Notes under the pieces: model-generated | What the model saw: the letters and a program-made list of their open reading frames with translations, nothing else | Database searches by the model: none | Told to the model about the DNA's origin: nothing | Made by a program: the position numbers and the translations under genes | NCBI GenBank assembly: GCA_016235555.1 | Contig: JACRKC010000009.1 | Coordinates: forward strand, 1 to 64,000 | Origin: Verrucomicrobiota bacterium | GTDB lineage: Bacteria; Verrucomicrobiota; Verrucomicrobiia; Opitutales; Opitutaceae | Length of the DNA: 64,000 bases | Direction: 5' to 3' | Part shown: positions 27,532 through 41,724 of the stretch, piece after piece | How the letters are laid out: every line of letters begins with the position of its first letter | Position numbering within the stretch: the stretch's first letter is position 1

Positions 27532-27668
27532 TTCAGGTTCGCGGCAGAAATCTCTGACGCGGCTTCACGGTGCCCGTCCGGACCTCCCGGATTGACCACT
27601 CGGCGGATGGGTGGAATGATGCCGGAGTTCTGATCTGCGTTGAGATTTCCGCCGAACTGAACTCCGCC

Positions 27669-27785
27669 ATGAAGAAAGTCCCGGTCGATCTTTCGATGTT
27701 AGCCGTGGCGACCGACAGCCACGATGAAAACGCCTGGTATCTCGATCTCGAAACCGGCGATGTCTTACGTGCTCGCGTGCAGTGA
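27669..27785 (+). pseudogene. Truncated UPF0158-like remnant
   Basis: 38 codons: MKKVPVDLSMLAVATDSHDE then NAWYLDLETGDVLRARVQ and stop. The run YLDLETGDV is typical of the start of UPF0158 proteins, which are normally about 140 aa or more, so this is probably only the N-terminal end. No continuation was found in the other frames downstream. It lies beside the AAA ATPase gene boundary and may have been cut by it. The longer upstream frame is not family-like. Confidence 0.5.
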
Positions 27786-27857
27786 ACAGCCACACGCTGG
27801 CCGCACCCATCATCACGCAGCGCCCTCTCTCTCGTTGCCAAGCGTTCGCTTAGTAAG

Positions 27858-29270
27858 TCAGCCGTTAGCATCATCCCCATAGAGCTGCGGCAGGGCATAG
27901 ATCGCGAGGTCCGGCGGCGCCATGCGCGGTTGGCTGCGCAGGAAAGCCACCGGGCGGACGGTGCGGCCCTTCCCCGGGTAGTGCGCCACGCGCGCCGCGA
28001 GTTCGCGGGCGACGGTGGCCGGGGCGGACCGGCCGTGCCACTTGCACTCGCCGAGATCGATCCAGCCGTCGGCGCGCAGGCCGACGACGTCGATCTGCGC
28101 GGCGCGGTCCCAGTATTCACCGACTGCGAATTTTCCGGCGACTCCCTCGGCCGCGTAGAGCAGCGGCAGGGCCTCGCGACACAGCCGCTCGAAGCTGTCG
28201 CCGCAATAGGCGTCCCATTGCGGCGCGACCAACTGCTCGAAGGCGCGCTCCGGACCGAACCGGCGCAGCGTGCTCCAGTGCGGCTCGATAAACCGGAACC
28301 AGAACCGGAGCAGGGGATCCGCCACCCGGTAGAGCACGGAGGTGCGCGGCGGGCGGCCGGGCATGAGCGGAAACACGCGTTCGAGATAGCCGGGCGCCAC
28401 CAGACTTTTCAGGTGCGGCGCCAGGGCCGCGGTGCTGAGGCCGATGCTGCGCGCGATTTCGCCCTGGCTGTGGCGCCCGCGCGCCGTGGCTTCGAGGACA
28501 CTCGCCGCCTGCTTCACTTCGGCGAGTTTTTCGCGCAGCAGAAAATCCGGCTCCCGCTGGAAAAACGCGTCCACCGCGAAGAACTCCGTCGCGATGTTCT
28601 GCGCCACGGAGCGGTGGGGATCGAACCGGCGCAGATAGGCCGGGATGCCGCCGCAGATAAAACAGGCCCGCGCCTGCTCTTCGCGCGACCAGCGGGGGTG
28701 GAACCGCGCCGCTTCGCGGAAGCCAAAAGGCTCCAACCGCAGCGCGGCGGTGCGCCGGCCGTGCAAGGGCGAGCGCGCGCCGAGCACCTCGCGCTCCATG
28801 AAACCGATGAACGAGCCGCACAGAATCAGGAGCAGGCGTTTGCCGCGCTGCCACTCGTGATCCCAGAGGCGCTGCAACACGGACGGCAGCTCCGGGCTGG
28901 AGGCGCAGAGCCATTGGAATTCGTCCAGCACGAGCACGAGCTTGCGACCGGCAGGAGCGGCGCCCAACACGAGGCGCAGGGCCGCCTCCCACGTTTGGGG
29001 CGCCGCCGCGGCCAGATGCGGCTGCGCCAGCCACTCGGCCGCGACGGCCATGAAGTCGGCGATTTGCGGCGTGCGCAGCTTGTCGCTCGCCGTGAAGCAG
29101 ACGGTCGGCTTCTTCGCGCAAAACCGCAGGATGAGTTCGGTTTTCCCGACGCGGCGCCGGCCGTAGACGGGAATCAGTCCCGATGACGCCGCCCGGTAGT
29201 GGCGCTCCAGCGCCGCCAGTTCAGCCGCCCGGCCGACGAATCCTCCAGGCATGGCGGGGCGGGCAGGCAT
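27858..29270 (-). CDS. AAA ATPase with C-terminal PD-(D/E)XK nuclease-like domain (ATPase_2/DUF234 type)
   Basis: 470 aa from ATG 29270 (29252 possible). Walker A is GRRRVGKT at 37-44; Walker B is LVLVLDEFQWL; a winged-helix segment (RHSQGEIARSIGLSTAALAP) follows at about 270-300. The C-terminal domain has AQIDVVGL followed by DLGECKWHG, the Asp and E-x-K of a PD-(D/E)XK nuclease. This is the archaeal-type ATPase/DUF234 architecture. The gene is bounded by an 11-bp direct repeat (27848-27858 and 29304-29314) and has a perfect 10-bp inverted repeat just upstream of its start. Function unknown; a mobile or defence-related role is possible. Confidence 0.85.
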   Translation of the reverse strand: MPARPAMPGGFVGRAAELAALERHYRAASSGLIPVYGRRRVGKTELILRFCAKKPTVCFTASDKLRTPQIADFMAVAAEWLAQPHLAAAAPQTWEAALRLVLGAAPAGRKLVLVLDEFQWLCASSPELPSVLQRLWDHEWQRGKRLLLILCGSFIGFMEREVLGARSPLHGRRTAALRLEPFGFREAARFHPRWSREEQARACFICGGIPAYLRRFDPHRSVAQNIATEFFAVDAFFQREPDFLLREKLAEVKQAASVLEATARGRHSQGEIARSIGLSTAALAPHLKSLVAPGYLERVFPLMPGRPPRTSVLYRVADPLLRFWFRFIEPHWSTLRRFGPERAFEQLVAPQWDAYCGDSFERLCREALPLLYAAEGVAGKFAVGEYWDRAAQIDVVGLRADGWIDLGECKWHGRSAPATVARELAARVAHYPGKGRTVRPVAFLRSQPRMAPPDLAIYALPQLYGDDANG

Positions 29271-29288
29271 GGGCGCGAGTTGCTCAGG

Positions 29289-29314
29289 ACTTACTAAGTC
29301 AATGCTTAGTAAGT
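29289..29314 (-). promoter_or_regulatory. Perfect inverted repeat before the AAA ATPase gene
   Basis: ACTTACTAAG and CTTAGTAAGT are exact complements separated by TCAATG, and end 18 bases before the ATG at 29270. The size and position suit an operator, perhaps for the winged-helix domain of the same protein. One arm (extended to 11 bp) is repeated right at the gene end, 27848-27858, so a role as an element boundary is equally possible. Confidence 0.6.
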
Positions 29315-29361
29315 GCGGCCCACGAGGAGACAGCCGGGCCCGGTGCGAGGCCGGGATGTCA

Positions 29362-29494
29362 GACCAACGGCTGCTGAAGAATGGACGATTGGGTCGCGTG
29401 GGTAGGTCGGGGTTTATCCCCGACGCCTGCGGTCGGACGAGGTCGGGCGTAAAGCCCGACCTACGATCATCCAAATCTCAACAGCCGGTGGTAT
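29362..29494. repeat. Compound element with ACCAACGGCTG ends and REP core, copy 1
   Basis: Left end GACCAACGGCTGCTGAAGAA, right end CCAAATCTCAACAGCCGGTG then GTAT. The core (29402-29464) is the GTAGGTCGGGG REP palindrome. The same outer frame and core occur at 45241-45378, with other intervening bases, so the outer ends belong to a larger element that carries a REP. It covers most of the gap between the AAA gene and gltD. Confidence 0.75.
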
Positions 29495-29530
29495 CAGGCA
29501 CAGCCCCGATACCCGGACGTCGTTGCCACT

Positions 29531-31021
<1,491 letters not shown>

Positions 31022-31065
31022 TGTGCGTGAGGTCGAAGGTGATGGTTTTGGTGGCGCGAATCGAA

Positions 31066-35736
<4,671 letters not shown>

Positions 35737-35805
35737 GTCGATTTCGGAAAAGTGGAGCGGTTTTCGGGCCAGTTGACGGCGGTGGGTGGGTGTTGGTGTC
35801 GGCGC

Positions 35806-35842
35806 AAAAAAAGGGCCGTCTCGTGCTATGCGAGAGCGGCCC
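35806..35842 (-). terminator. Intrinsic terminator after the glutaredoxin-like gene
   Basis: On the minus strand GGGCCGCTCTCGCATAGCAC then GAGACGGCCC forms a stem with one mismatched position and a short loop, followed by seven T residues. It lies 35 bases after the glutaredoxin-like stop and before gltB, so gltB should have its own promoter between 35737 and 35805. Confidence 0.85.
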
Positions 35843-35876
35843 GGAGTGCGTTATGTGCGGTGAGCTCTCAGCGCGA

Positions 35877-36212
35877 TCAGAAGAAGCGGATCGTTTTGGT
35901 GGCCATTTTGGCGTGTTCCTCGTCCGAGCAACCGAGGTTCGTCGGCACATCGGCCGCGGAGTCGGTGGGTTTCACGAGGTCGTTGCTGAGCAGGTAATTC
36001 TCCACTTCCTCGCCCGAGACGTCGGCGAGCATGACGCCGTCGACTTCGACGCACGGCGAGAGGGGCTGGCCGGACTTCTGGACCATCTCCGCGTAGTTCT
36101 CGCGGTGGTTGATGATATCGATGTCCTCGAACGCGAGGGAGTATTTGCGCATGATGGCCCGGACACCGTTGGACCAGCCACAGTGCGGTTTGAGATAAGC
36201 CTTGATGGTCAT
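35877..36212 (-). CDS. Glutaredoxin-like monothiol protein
   Basis: 111 aa from ATG 36212. The active-site region is LKPHCGWSNGV, with only one cysteine (C-x-x-S), as in monothiol glutaredoxins. The typical LSPCVEVDGVMLADVSGEEV segment follows in place of the usual TVP. About 25 extra C-terminal residues contain another Cys in NLGCSDEEHA. It ends in a strong terminator and is transcribed towards gltB but separately. A longer in-frame extension upstream is antisense to the epimerase gene and is rejected. Confidence 0.8.
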   Translation of the reverse strand: MTIKAYLKPHCGWSNGVRAIMRKYSLAFEDIDIINHRENYAEMVQKSGQPLSPCVEVDGVMLADVSGEEVENYLLSNDLVKPTDSAADVPTNLGCSDEEHAKMATKTIRFF

Positions 36213-36331
36213 GCGAGGAACGAATGCGCGGACAAAAGCGGAGCAAGGTAAAGGGCGCGATTTTCCGCGAGCAAGCACAGTCTCAAGTTTTTTTCGGCCG
36301 GGAATGTCATAGGCGCGCCTGGCCGGCGCGG

Positions 36332-36452
36332 AAGTTTCAAGTGACAAGTGACCAGGGTCAGGAAACTCGCAGTCGCGGCCCGAAATCCGAGCCCCCGAGC
36401 AGCTGTGCATCGGAGACCTTGTCACTTGCCACTTGTTACTTGCCGCTTCGCC
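36332..36452. repeat. Inverted repeat of the AAGTGACAAGTGACC type
   Basis: TTTCAAGTGACAAGTGACCA faces TTGTCACTTGCCACTTGTTA then CTTGCCGC across about 75 bases. It fills half of the gap between the divergent glutaredoxin-like and epimerase genes and ends 16 bases before the epimerase start. The other half of the gap holds an AT-richer tract but no motif I can defend. Confidence 0.6.
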
Positions 36453-36467
36453 GCCTAAGAGGCGGCC

Positions 36468-37508
36468 ATGAAAGTCCTCGTGACCGGCGCGGCCGGGTTC
36501 ATCGGCTACCACGTCGCCCGCCGCCTCGCTGAAACGAAGCGCTGCGCGGTGCTGGGCGTGGACAACCTGAGCGACTACTACGAGGTCGAGCTCAAGCGCG
36601 CGCGCCTCGCGGAGTTGGCGAAGGTGACGGAGGAGGTCGAAATCAAGGAGGGCAAGACCGCGGGCAAGACCTTCGAGACGTTTCGCTTTCTGCAGGCGGA
36701 CTTCGCCGACGCGGAGAAATTCGCGGGGCTGGTGGCGCACTTCAAACCGGACTACGTCGTGCACCTCGGCGCGCAGCCGGGCGTGCGGTTCTCGATGGAA
36801 AATCCCGCCGCCTACACGCGCGCCAACCTCGATGGCTTCGCCAGCGTGCTCGAGGCCTGCCGCCGCACGCCGCCGAAGCATCTCGTGTTTGCCTCCAGCA
36901 GCAGCGTCTACGGTGCCGGGGCGAAACCGCCCTTCCGCGAAGACGACAACACCGACCAGCCGGTGTCGTATTACGGCGCGACGAAGAAGGCCAACGAGCT
37001 CATGGCCCACAGTTACGCCATGGTGCATGGTCTTAATATCACCGGCCTGCGCTTTTTCACGGTCTACGGCCCATGGGGCCGTCCGGACATGGCGCCGACA
37101 CTCTTCGCGCGCGCGATCTGCGAGGGGAAAACCCTGAAGCTCTTCAACGCCGGGAAAAACCTGCGCGATTTCACCTATATCGACGACATCGTCGATGGCG
37201 TGGTGAAGGTGTTGCTCTACCCGCCGCCCACGCCCAACTGGGACGAGCCGAAGCACGTCCCCGCGTTGCGCATCTTCAATCTCGGCCACCACCGGCCGGT
37301 CGAGACCCTGCTCTTCGTGCGCATGCTCGAAGAACTCCTCGGCCAGAAGGCGCAGACCGAACTGCTTCCACCGCAGCCGGGCGACATGTTCGAGACCTGC
37401 GCCGATCTCACGCGCGTCCAGGCCGCGATCCAGTTTACGCCGAAAGTGCGGCTGGAGGACGGGCTGAAGCAGTTCGTGGCGTGGTTCCGCGACTACTATC
37501 GCCTCTAA
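36468..37508 (+). CDS. NAD-dependent nucleotide-sugar epimerase, UDP-glucuronate 4-epimerase-like
   Basis: 346 aa extended SDR enzyme. The NAD motif GAAGFIG is at 7-13; the catalytic Ser lies in FASSSSVYG at about 145; Tyr169 and Lys173 form YxxxK in SYYGATKKANE. HLGAQPGVRFSMENP and FFTVYGPWGRPDMA are typical of the UDP-glucuronate 4-epimerase branch, which makes UDP-galacturonate for surface polysaccharides. The length fits. Its 3' end overlaps the convergent kinase-like gene by four bases. Confidence 0.88.
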   Translation: MKVLVTGAAGFIGYHVARRLAETKRCAVLGVDNLSDYYEVELKRARLAELAKVTEEVEIKEGKTAGKTFETFRFLQADFADAEKFAGLVAHFKPDYVVHLGAQPGVRFSMENPAAYTRANLDGFASVLEACRRTPPKHLVFASSSSVYGAGAKPPFREDDNTDQPVSYYGATKKANELMAHSYAMVHGLNITGLRFFTVYGPWGRPDMAPTLFARAICEGKTLKLFNAGKNLRDFTYIDDIVDGVVKVLLYPPPTPNWDEPKHVPALRIFNLGHHRPVETLLFVRMLEELLGQKAQTELLPPQPGDMFETCADLTRVQAAIQFTPKVRLEDGLKQFVAWFRDYYRL

Positions 37509-38437
37509 TTCAACCCGGCCGGCCGCGGCACCTGGAGGCGGATGCGCGTGCCGACACCGAGAGTCGACGCGATCCAGAAGCGCCCGCCGAACTGTTTGGT
37601 CACAAAAAAAGCCTTCGTGAGCCCGAAGCCGCCGCCCATCGTGCGCACGTTACCCACATTGCTCGCCCGCCGGCCGTAGTGCACGACCGTCGCCAGCTCG
37701 TCCGACGGAATGCCCCGGCCCGTATCCTCGACGACCAGACGCAGCGAGGCGGCATCCTCATAGAGCGCCGCGGTGATGTGGCCGCCGGGCGCCGTATATT
37801 TGCGGGCGTTGGCGACGAGGTCGCGCAACACGTCCTGAAACACGACCGGCATCACGATCCGATCGCCGAGGCTGCTCTCGATCTTGAAATCGAAATAGTA
37901 GTCCCGCGGCTCCTGGAGGGCGGCGTTGTAGGTGATGCGGAAGCGGCCGTGGCTGTTTTTTTCGAAGGCCGAGAACACCTCCAGAAAATCGCAGCGCAAA
38001 TCGGCGATCAGAAACTCGCGCCAGCGGTCCGGCCGTTGGGCCCGCGCCAGCTGCTCGCGCGCCCGCACGCGCAGGATCGAAAAAACCGAGCGGAGATTCT
38101 CCAACGACTCGACGATATCCGGGTGCGCGCGCCGGTCGGCCCGCGGCGCGAGCGCGGCCTCGATGTCGGCGAAGATGACGGCGGCCTGCGCGTCGACCTG
38201 CCGGGCCGTGGCCAGCGCGGCGGCGGGGTCCTGGAGGGAGCCGATCAGCTCGTCGCATACGGCGAGGCTCTCGTGGAGCAGCGTGTCGTCCTGGGCGAGG
38301 TTGATCCCGATGAGGACCAGTTCGCCGCGGAGGACATTGAACACATTGAGCAGCGAGTGCATCGCCAGCAGGGACTGCTCCTTGGGTTGCAGCGGTGGAA
38401 TCTCGGTGATCTCGATTTCGTGCGTCACAAGCGGCAT
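37505..38437 (-). CDS. Histidine-kinase-like protein without a sensor domain
   Basis: 310 aa. An N-terminal helical region contains LAMHSLLNVFNVLRGELVLI, which resembles an H-box with His27. A GHKL ATPase domain spans about 195-305: N box DLVANARKYTA, G1 box VEDTGRGIPSDEL, G2 box GGGFGLTKAF, and the final GVGTRIRLQVP. No transmembrane or sensor domain and no response regulator next to it. It may be a cytosolic orphan kinase. Convergent overlap with the epimerase gene. Confidence 0.75.
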   Translation of the reverse strand: MPLVTHEIEITEIPPLQPKEQSLLAMHSLLNVFNVLRGELVLIGINLAQDDTLLHESLAVCDELIGSLQDPAAALATARQVDAQAAVIFADIEAALAPRADRRAHPDIVESLENLRSVFSILRVRAREQLARAQRPDRWREFLIADLRCDFLEVFSAFEKNSHGRFRITYNAALQEPRDYYFDFKIESSLGDRIVMPVVFQDVLRDLVANARKYTAPGGHITAALYEDAASLRLVVEDTGRGIPSDELATVVHYGRRASNVGNVRTMGGGFGLTKAFFVTKQFGGRFWIASTLGVGTRIRLQVPRPAGLN

Positions 38438-38493
38438 CGGCTACAGGGTCGGGCGGACGAGCGCAAAGCCGATTTGCCGGCTCGCGGCCGGAG

Positions 38494-38586
38494 GGGCGCA
38501 TCTCACTTTTCTGCCATCGCCAAGGCGGGACGCCTCGTCCACGTGGCTGCGGCGTCCCGCCGCAGTCAGAAAACCGAGCTGCGCCC
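38494..38586. mobile_element. Miniature inverted-repeat element, GGGCGCATCTCA family, copy 2
   Basis: 93 bp. Left end GGGCGCATCTCACTTTTCTG, right end read inward GGGCGCAGCTCGGTTTTCTG. It is flanked by CGGCCGGAG on both sides (38485-38493 and 38587-38595), a perfect 9-bp target duplication. The interior is a palindrome of the GGCGGGACGCCTCGTCC type, different from the interiors of copies 1 and 3. It lies between the divergent kinase-like and ion transporter genes. Confidence 0.88.
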
Positions 38587-38643
38587 CGGCCGGAGCACGC
38601 GCTTGCTTCGGCCCCCGGTGGCGCTTCGCTGGGCGGACTGTCC

Positions 38644-39858
38644 GTGAACTGGTTTCAACTCCTCACCGCCGTCCTCATTGTTGTCACCCTCGTGGGCGTG
38701 GCGGTCGGGCGCTACCCGGCGCTCAAGATGAACCGCGCCACGATCGCGCTCGTGGGCGCGACGCTGCTGGTCGCGCTGGGCGTGCTCACGCTCGAGGAGG
38801 CCTACCGCGCGATCGACTGGAACACCGTCGTGCTCCTCCTCGGCATGATGGTGCTCAACGTGAACCTCCGCCTGGCCGGCTTTTTCGAGCTGGTGACGGC
38901 GCACGTGCTGAAGTTCGCCCGCACGCCGCGCCGCCTGCTCGCGCTCATCGTCGCCGTGTCGGGCGCGCTCTCGGCGATTTTTCTCAACGACACCATCGTG
39001 CTCGTCTTCACGCCGCTCGTGCTCGACATCGCGGCCGCGCTCCGGCGCAACCCCCTGCCCTACCTCGTCGGCCTCGTGACCGCCGCCAATATCGGCTCCG
39101 TCGCGACCGTGATCGGCAACCCGCAGAACATGCTCGTGGGCCTCTCGTCGGGCATCCACTTCGTGGCGTTCACCCGCGCACTGGCCCCCATCGCGCTGCT
39201 CGGCCTCGCGATCATCTGGGTGGTGATCGTGCTGGTGTATCGCGCGGATTTCCGCGCGGAGACGTTCGCCGACTGCTACCACCTCACGCCGGAGATCAAA
39301 CGTCCGCGCCTGATCAAGTCACTGTTCGCGACCGGCGTGATGCTCGTCACGCTCATCGCCGGCGGCCCCGTGCCGCTCGCCGCGATCCTCGCCGCCGCGG
39401 TGCTGCTCGTCACGCGCCGCACCGATCCCGCGCACGTGTTTCAGGAGATCGACTGGGCGCTGCTGGTCTTCTTCGCGTCGCTCTTCGTCGTCACCGGTGC
39501 GATCGGCGCGTCGGGTTTCGGTGCGCAACTGTTCGCGTTCCTGCGTCCGTATGCCGACGGCGGCGCGGGTCCGCTCACCGTGGTGTCGCTGGTGCTGAGC
39601 AACCTCGTCTCGAACGTGCCCGCGGTGATGCTCTTCCGCCCGGTGGTGCCGACGCTCGCCGATCCGCAGGGCGCGTGGCTCACGCTCGCGATGGCGACGA
39701 CGCTCGCCGGCAACCTCACGCTGCTCGGCTCCGTGGCCAACCTGATCGTGGCCGAGATCGCGAAACGCCGCGGCGTGCACCTCTCGTTCGTCGAATACCT
39801 GAAAGCCGGCACCCCGATCGCGATCCTCTCGCTGCTGCTCGGGGTGGCGTGGCTGTAG
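38644..39858 (+). CDS. Ion transporter, ArsB/NhaD/SLC13 superfamily
   Basis: 404 aa from a GTG start, with about ten hydrophobic helices. The membrane motif SGALSAIFLNDTIVLVFTPL and the later VLSNLVSNVPAVMLFRPVV form the paired half-sites found in ArsB, NhaD and SLC13-type carriers; VIGNPQNMLVGLSSGI matches the conserved GNPxN loop. The ion (arsenite, sodium/proton or a dicarboxylate) cannot be decided. No arsenic genes are next to it. Confidence 0.82.
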   Translation: MNWFQLLTAVLIVVTLVGVAVGRYPALKMNRATIALVGATLLVALGVLTLEEAYRAIDWNTVVLLLGMMVLNVNLRLAGFFELVTAHVLKFARTPRRLLALIVAVSGALSAIFLNDTIVLVFTPLVLDIAAALRRNPLPYLVGLVTAANIGSVATVIGNPQNMLVGLSSGIHFVAFTRALAPIALLGLAIIWVVIVLVYRADFRAETFADCYHLTPEIKRPRLIKSLFATGVMLVTLIAGGPVPLAAILAAAVLLVTRRTDPAHVFQEIDWALLVFFASLFVVTGAIGASGFGAQLFAFLRPYADGGAGPLTVVSLVLSNLVSNVPAVMLFRPVVPTLADPQGAWLTLAMATTLAGNLTLLGSVANLIVAEIAKRRGVHLSFVEYLKAGTPIAILSLLLGVAWL

Positions 39859-39885
39859 TGCAGCGGCGCCGAGATTTCCTGGGGT

Positions 39886-40085
39886 GTAGCCGCGGGCGTG
39901 ACAGACTGTGTGAGAACGCGACGGTTGTAGCGGAAAGCGTGAGCTTTTCGTCCGAACGCGGGCCAAATCCCACGAAAACCTCACGGTTTCCGCTACACTT
40001 CGCGCGGCTGAACGAATGCCGCCGGGTTTTCACACAGTCTAGTGAGCGAGTGGTTTCCGGGCCACTCGCTCACGCGCGCAGCTAC
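39886..40085. repeat. REP palindrome (GTAGCCGCGAGCGTGAG family) split by an insertion
   Basis: The left piece GTAGCCGCGGGCGTGA (39886-39901) and the right piece GTGAGCGAGTGGTTTCCGGG, continuing to 40085, join into one REP palindrome like the intact copy at 46408-46463. The intervening 140 bp are a separate element. With the element at 39902-40041 it accounts for most of the 334-bp gap between the transporter and SEC-C genes; the rest shows nothing recognisable. Confidence 0.82.
39902..40041. mobile_element. Miniature element nested in a REP, with GTGA target duplication
   Basis: 140 bp. Left end CAGACTGTGTGAGAACGCGA, right end read inward TAGACTGTGTGAAAACCCGG. GTGA is present on both sides (39898-39901 and 40042-40045). 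The interior (39927-39996) is another REP-like palindrome: GTAGCGGAAAGCGTGAGCTT facing CTCACGGTTTCCGCTAC. So three layers are nested. No coding capacity. Confidence 0.82.
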
Positions 40086-40192
40086 CCGGCGTTGCGCTGT
40101 CACGTTTCTTCCGAGCGTTGCAGCAGGCGCGCGATCGATTTCTTTCTTGGCGGTGCGGCGCTTCGGAGGGAGTTTGCACGGAAAGACCACCC

Positions 40193-41077
40193 ATGGCTGC
40201 CGCCAATGCCGACCTTTCCACCCTGCTGGCCGCGAGAAATCGCCTGCGCGACATCGGTCGCAACGCGCCCTGCCCCTGCGGCAGCGGACACAAATACAAG
40301 AAGTGCTGCCTGCCGCTTGATGAGGCGACCACGGCGCGGGCGGCGAGCGCCCTACCGCATTCGGAGTCCACGAACCTGTCGGACCGGCCGGGTGGCACGG
40401 CGGCGGGCTCACGCTTCAACGAGTCAGCCACGGGCATCGACGAGACTCCCGCCTTCACCGCGGAAATCGAGGCCGCGCTCGATCGCGCCTGGGACGACTA
40501 CAAACGCACAATACCGCCGACCGCCGCCGCGATGGACGCGCTGCTCACCCGCCTGCTCGCGCTGCCGCCAGAGGCGACGAGTTGGAGCGACCTGTTTAGT
40601 GAGTTTGCCGCGCACGACCACGCCGATCTGCCGGGCGTTTTCCGCCGCATCGTGGCCACGGTGCCGCCGGCCGGGAACACCAGCCTGGCCTTTCTCCATT
40701 GGGTCGCGGCGGAGCGGTTCGTAAAACAGGGTCGCACCGACCTCGTGGGAGAGATTGTGCGCGGGTTTCGCACGCTCGATGGCACGAGCTACGATCCCGA
40801 CGCGCTTCATCACGTCTGGCTTTGGACGCTCGCCGCCGGCGGCGAGGCCGAGGCGGTGGCGCTGCTGGAGCATTTTCTGCCGATCCAGCGCGCCGCCAGC
40901 GCCGACCATCTCATGGCGCACGTCGTGCCGGAGGCGTGTCGCGGCCTGTTCGAATTGCGCGCCGGCCGGCTCGTGGCGGCCGGTGTCCCGGAGGCTTCCA
41001 CCGGCGCGATCGCGACGGAGCTGCGTCGCGACATCGAGGAGGAAATCAACCCGGAGTTTGCCCTGCGGGCCGCCTAG
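40193..41077 (+). CDS. SEC-C motif protein of unknown function
   Basis: 294 aa from ATG 40193. The zinc-binding SEC-C motif APCPCGSGHKYKKCC lies near the N-terminus, with Cys27, Cys29, Cys38 and Cys39. The rest (about 85-294) is mostly helical, with runs such as TLAAGGEAEAVALLEHFLPI that suggest TPR-like repeats. SEC-C tails are found on SecA and on many accessory proteins. It opens the accessory island. The next frame begins immediately after its stop, so the original gene may have been longer. Confidence 0.72.
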   Translation: MAAANADLSTLLAARNRLRDIGRNAPCPCGSGHKYKKCCLPLDEATTARAASALPHSESTNLSDRPGGTAAGSRFNESATGIDETPAFTAEIEAALDRAWDDYKRTIPPTAAAMDALLTRLLALPPEATSWSDLFSEFAAHDHADLPGVFRRIVATVPPAGNTSLAFLHWVAAERFVKQGRTDLVGEIVRGFRTLDGTSYDPDALHHVWLWTLAAGGEAEAVALLEHFLPIQRAASADHLMAHVVPEACRGLFELRAGRLVAAGVPEASTGAIATELRRDIEEEINPEFALRAA

Positions 41078-41407
41078 GTGATCCGCGGCGAGCGTCCGCC
41101 GCGCAGGTGGAGCCCGGGCGACTTCGACCTGGCCACGGAAAATTTCGAGGAGGGGACCGAGGAGTGGGCGCTGGCGCTGGACCGGTTCGAGGCGTTGTTG
41201 CAGATCGCGCGCGAAGCCGCGCAGCACGACGGGCGTCCGGGTGGCATTGCATTTTACGGCCTCTGGCGGGCCGCCGATGCCCTCGCCAACGACCGCCGCA
41301 ATCGTCGTCGCGCCGGGGACGACGACGTGATCGCGGTCAACCTGCTCGAGTGCCTCGCGCCGAACGGCATGGAGCGCCGCATCTCGCGACATGTTGGGCA
41401 CCGATGA
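41078..41407 (+). CDS. Uncharacterised open frame after the SEC-C gene
   Basis: 109 codons from a GTG directly after the SEC-C stop. The first part (RRWSPGDFDLATENFEEGTE, then EWALALDRFEALLQIAREAA and FYGLWRAADALANDRRNRRR) has normal amino-acid composition and looks coding. I recognise no family. The end probably runs out of the original frame: a second small frame (41391-41549) opens in another register. Likely a remnant of a longer gene. Confidence 0.4.
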   Translation: MIRGERPPRRWSPGDFDLATENFEEGTEEWALALDRFEALLQIAREAAQHDGRPGGIAFYGLWRAADALANDRRNRRRAGDDDVIAVNLLECLAPNGMERRISRHVGHR

Positions 41408-41549
41408 GGCGAAAGCGCGCCTGCAACTCTCCTCCCATGTCGACGTGCTCCGCTTCGCCCGCCGTCACGCGTTGATCGACCCCGAATCCGCCGCCAAGAG
41501 CGAAACCAACATCGCCATGCTGCGGAAGAAGCTGGAGAGCGGCTCATGA
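41391..41549 (+). CDS. Small uncharacterised frame, possible gene fragment
   Basis: 52 codons from ATG: MLGTDEAKARLQLSSHVDVL then RFARRHALIDPESAAKSETN and IAMLRKKLESGS. The composition is protein-like and the end is a plausible helix. It overlaps the previous frame in a different register. It may be the C-terminal end of a decayed gene. From 41550 to 41724 only a short hydrophobic frame is seen (FALILATVYFAVAFKPGG, near 41645-41710), probably another fragment. Confidence 0.35.
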   Translation: MLGTDEAKARLQLSSHVDVLRFARRHALIDPESAAKSETNIAMLRKKLESGS

Positions 41550-41724
41550 TCGCCGTCCCGGGCGGGTCGCGCTCGGCGGGTGACCCGGCGTGAAGATGAG
41601 GTTTGCATGGCCGGTTTTTGGGGAAGCTGATCTGAAAAAACCGCGAGCTTCGCGCTGATCCTGGCCACGGTGTATTTCGCGGTGGCCTTCAAGCCGGGGG
41701 GCGGGCAGTGATTTCACCCCGCCG

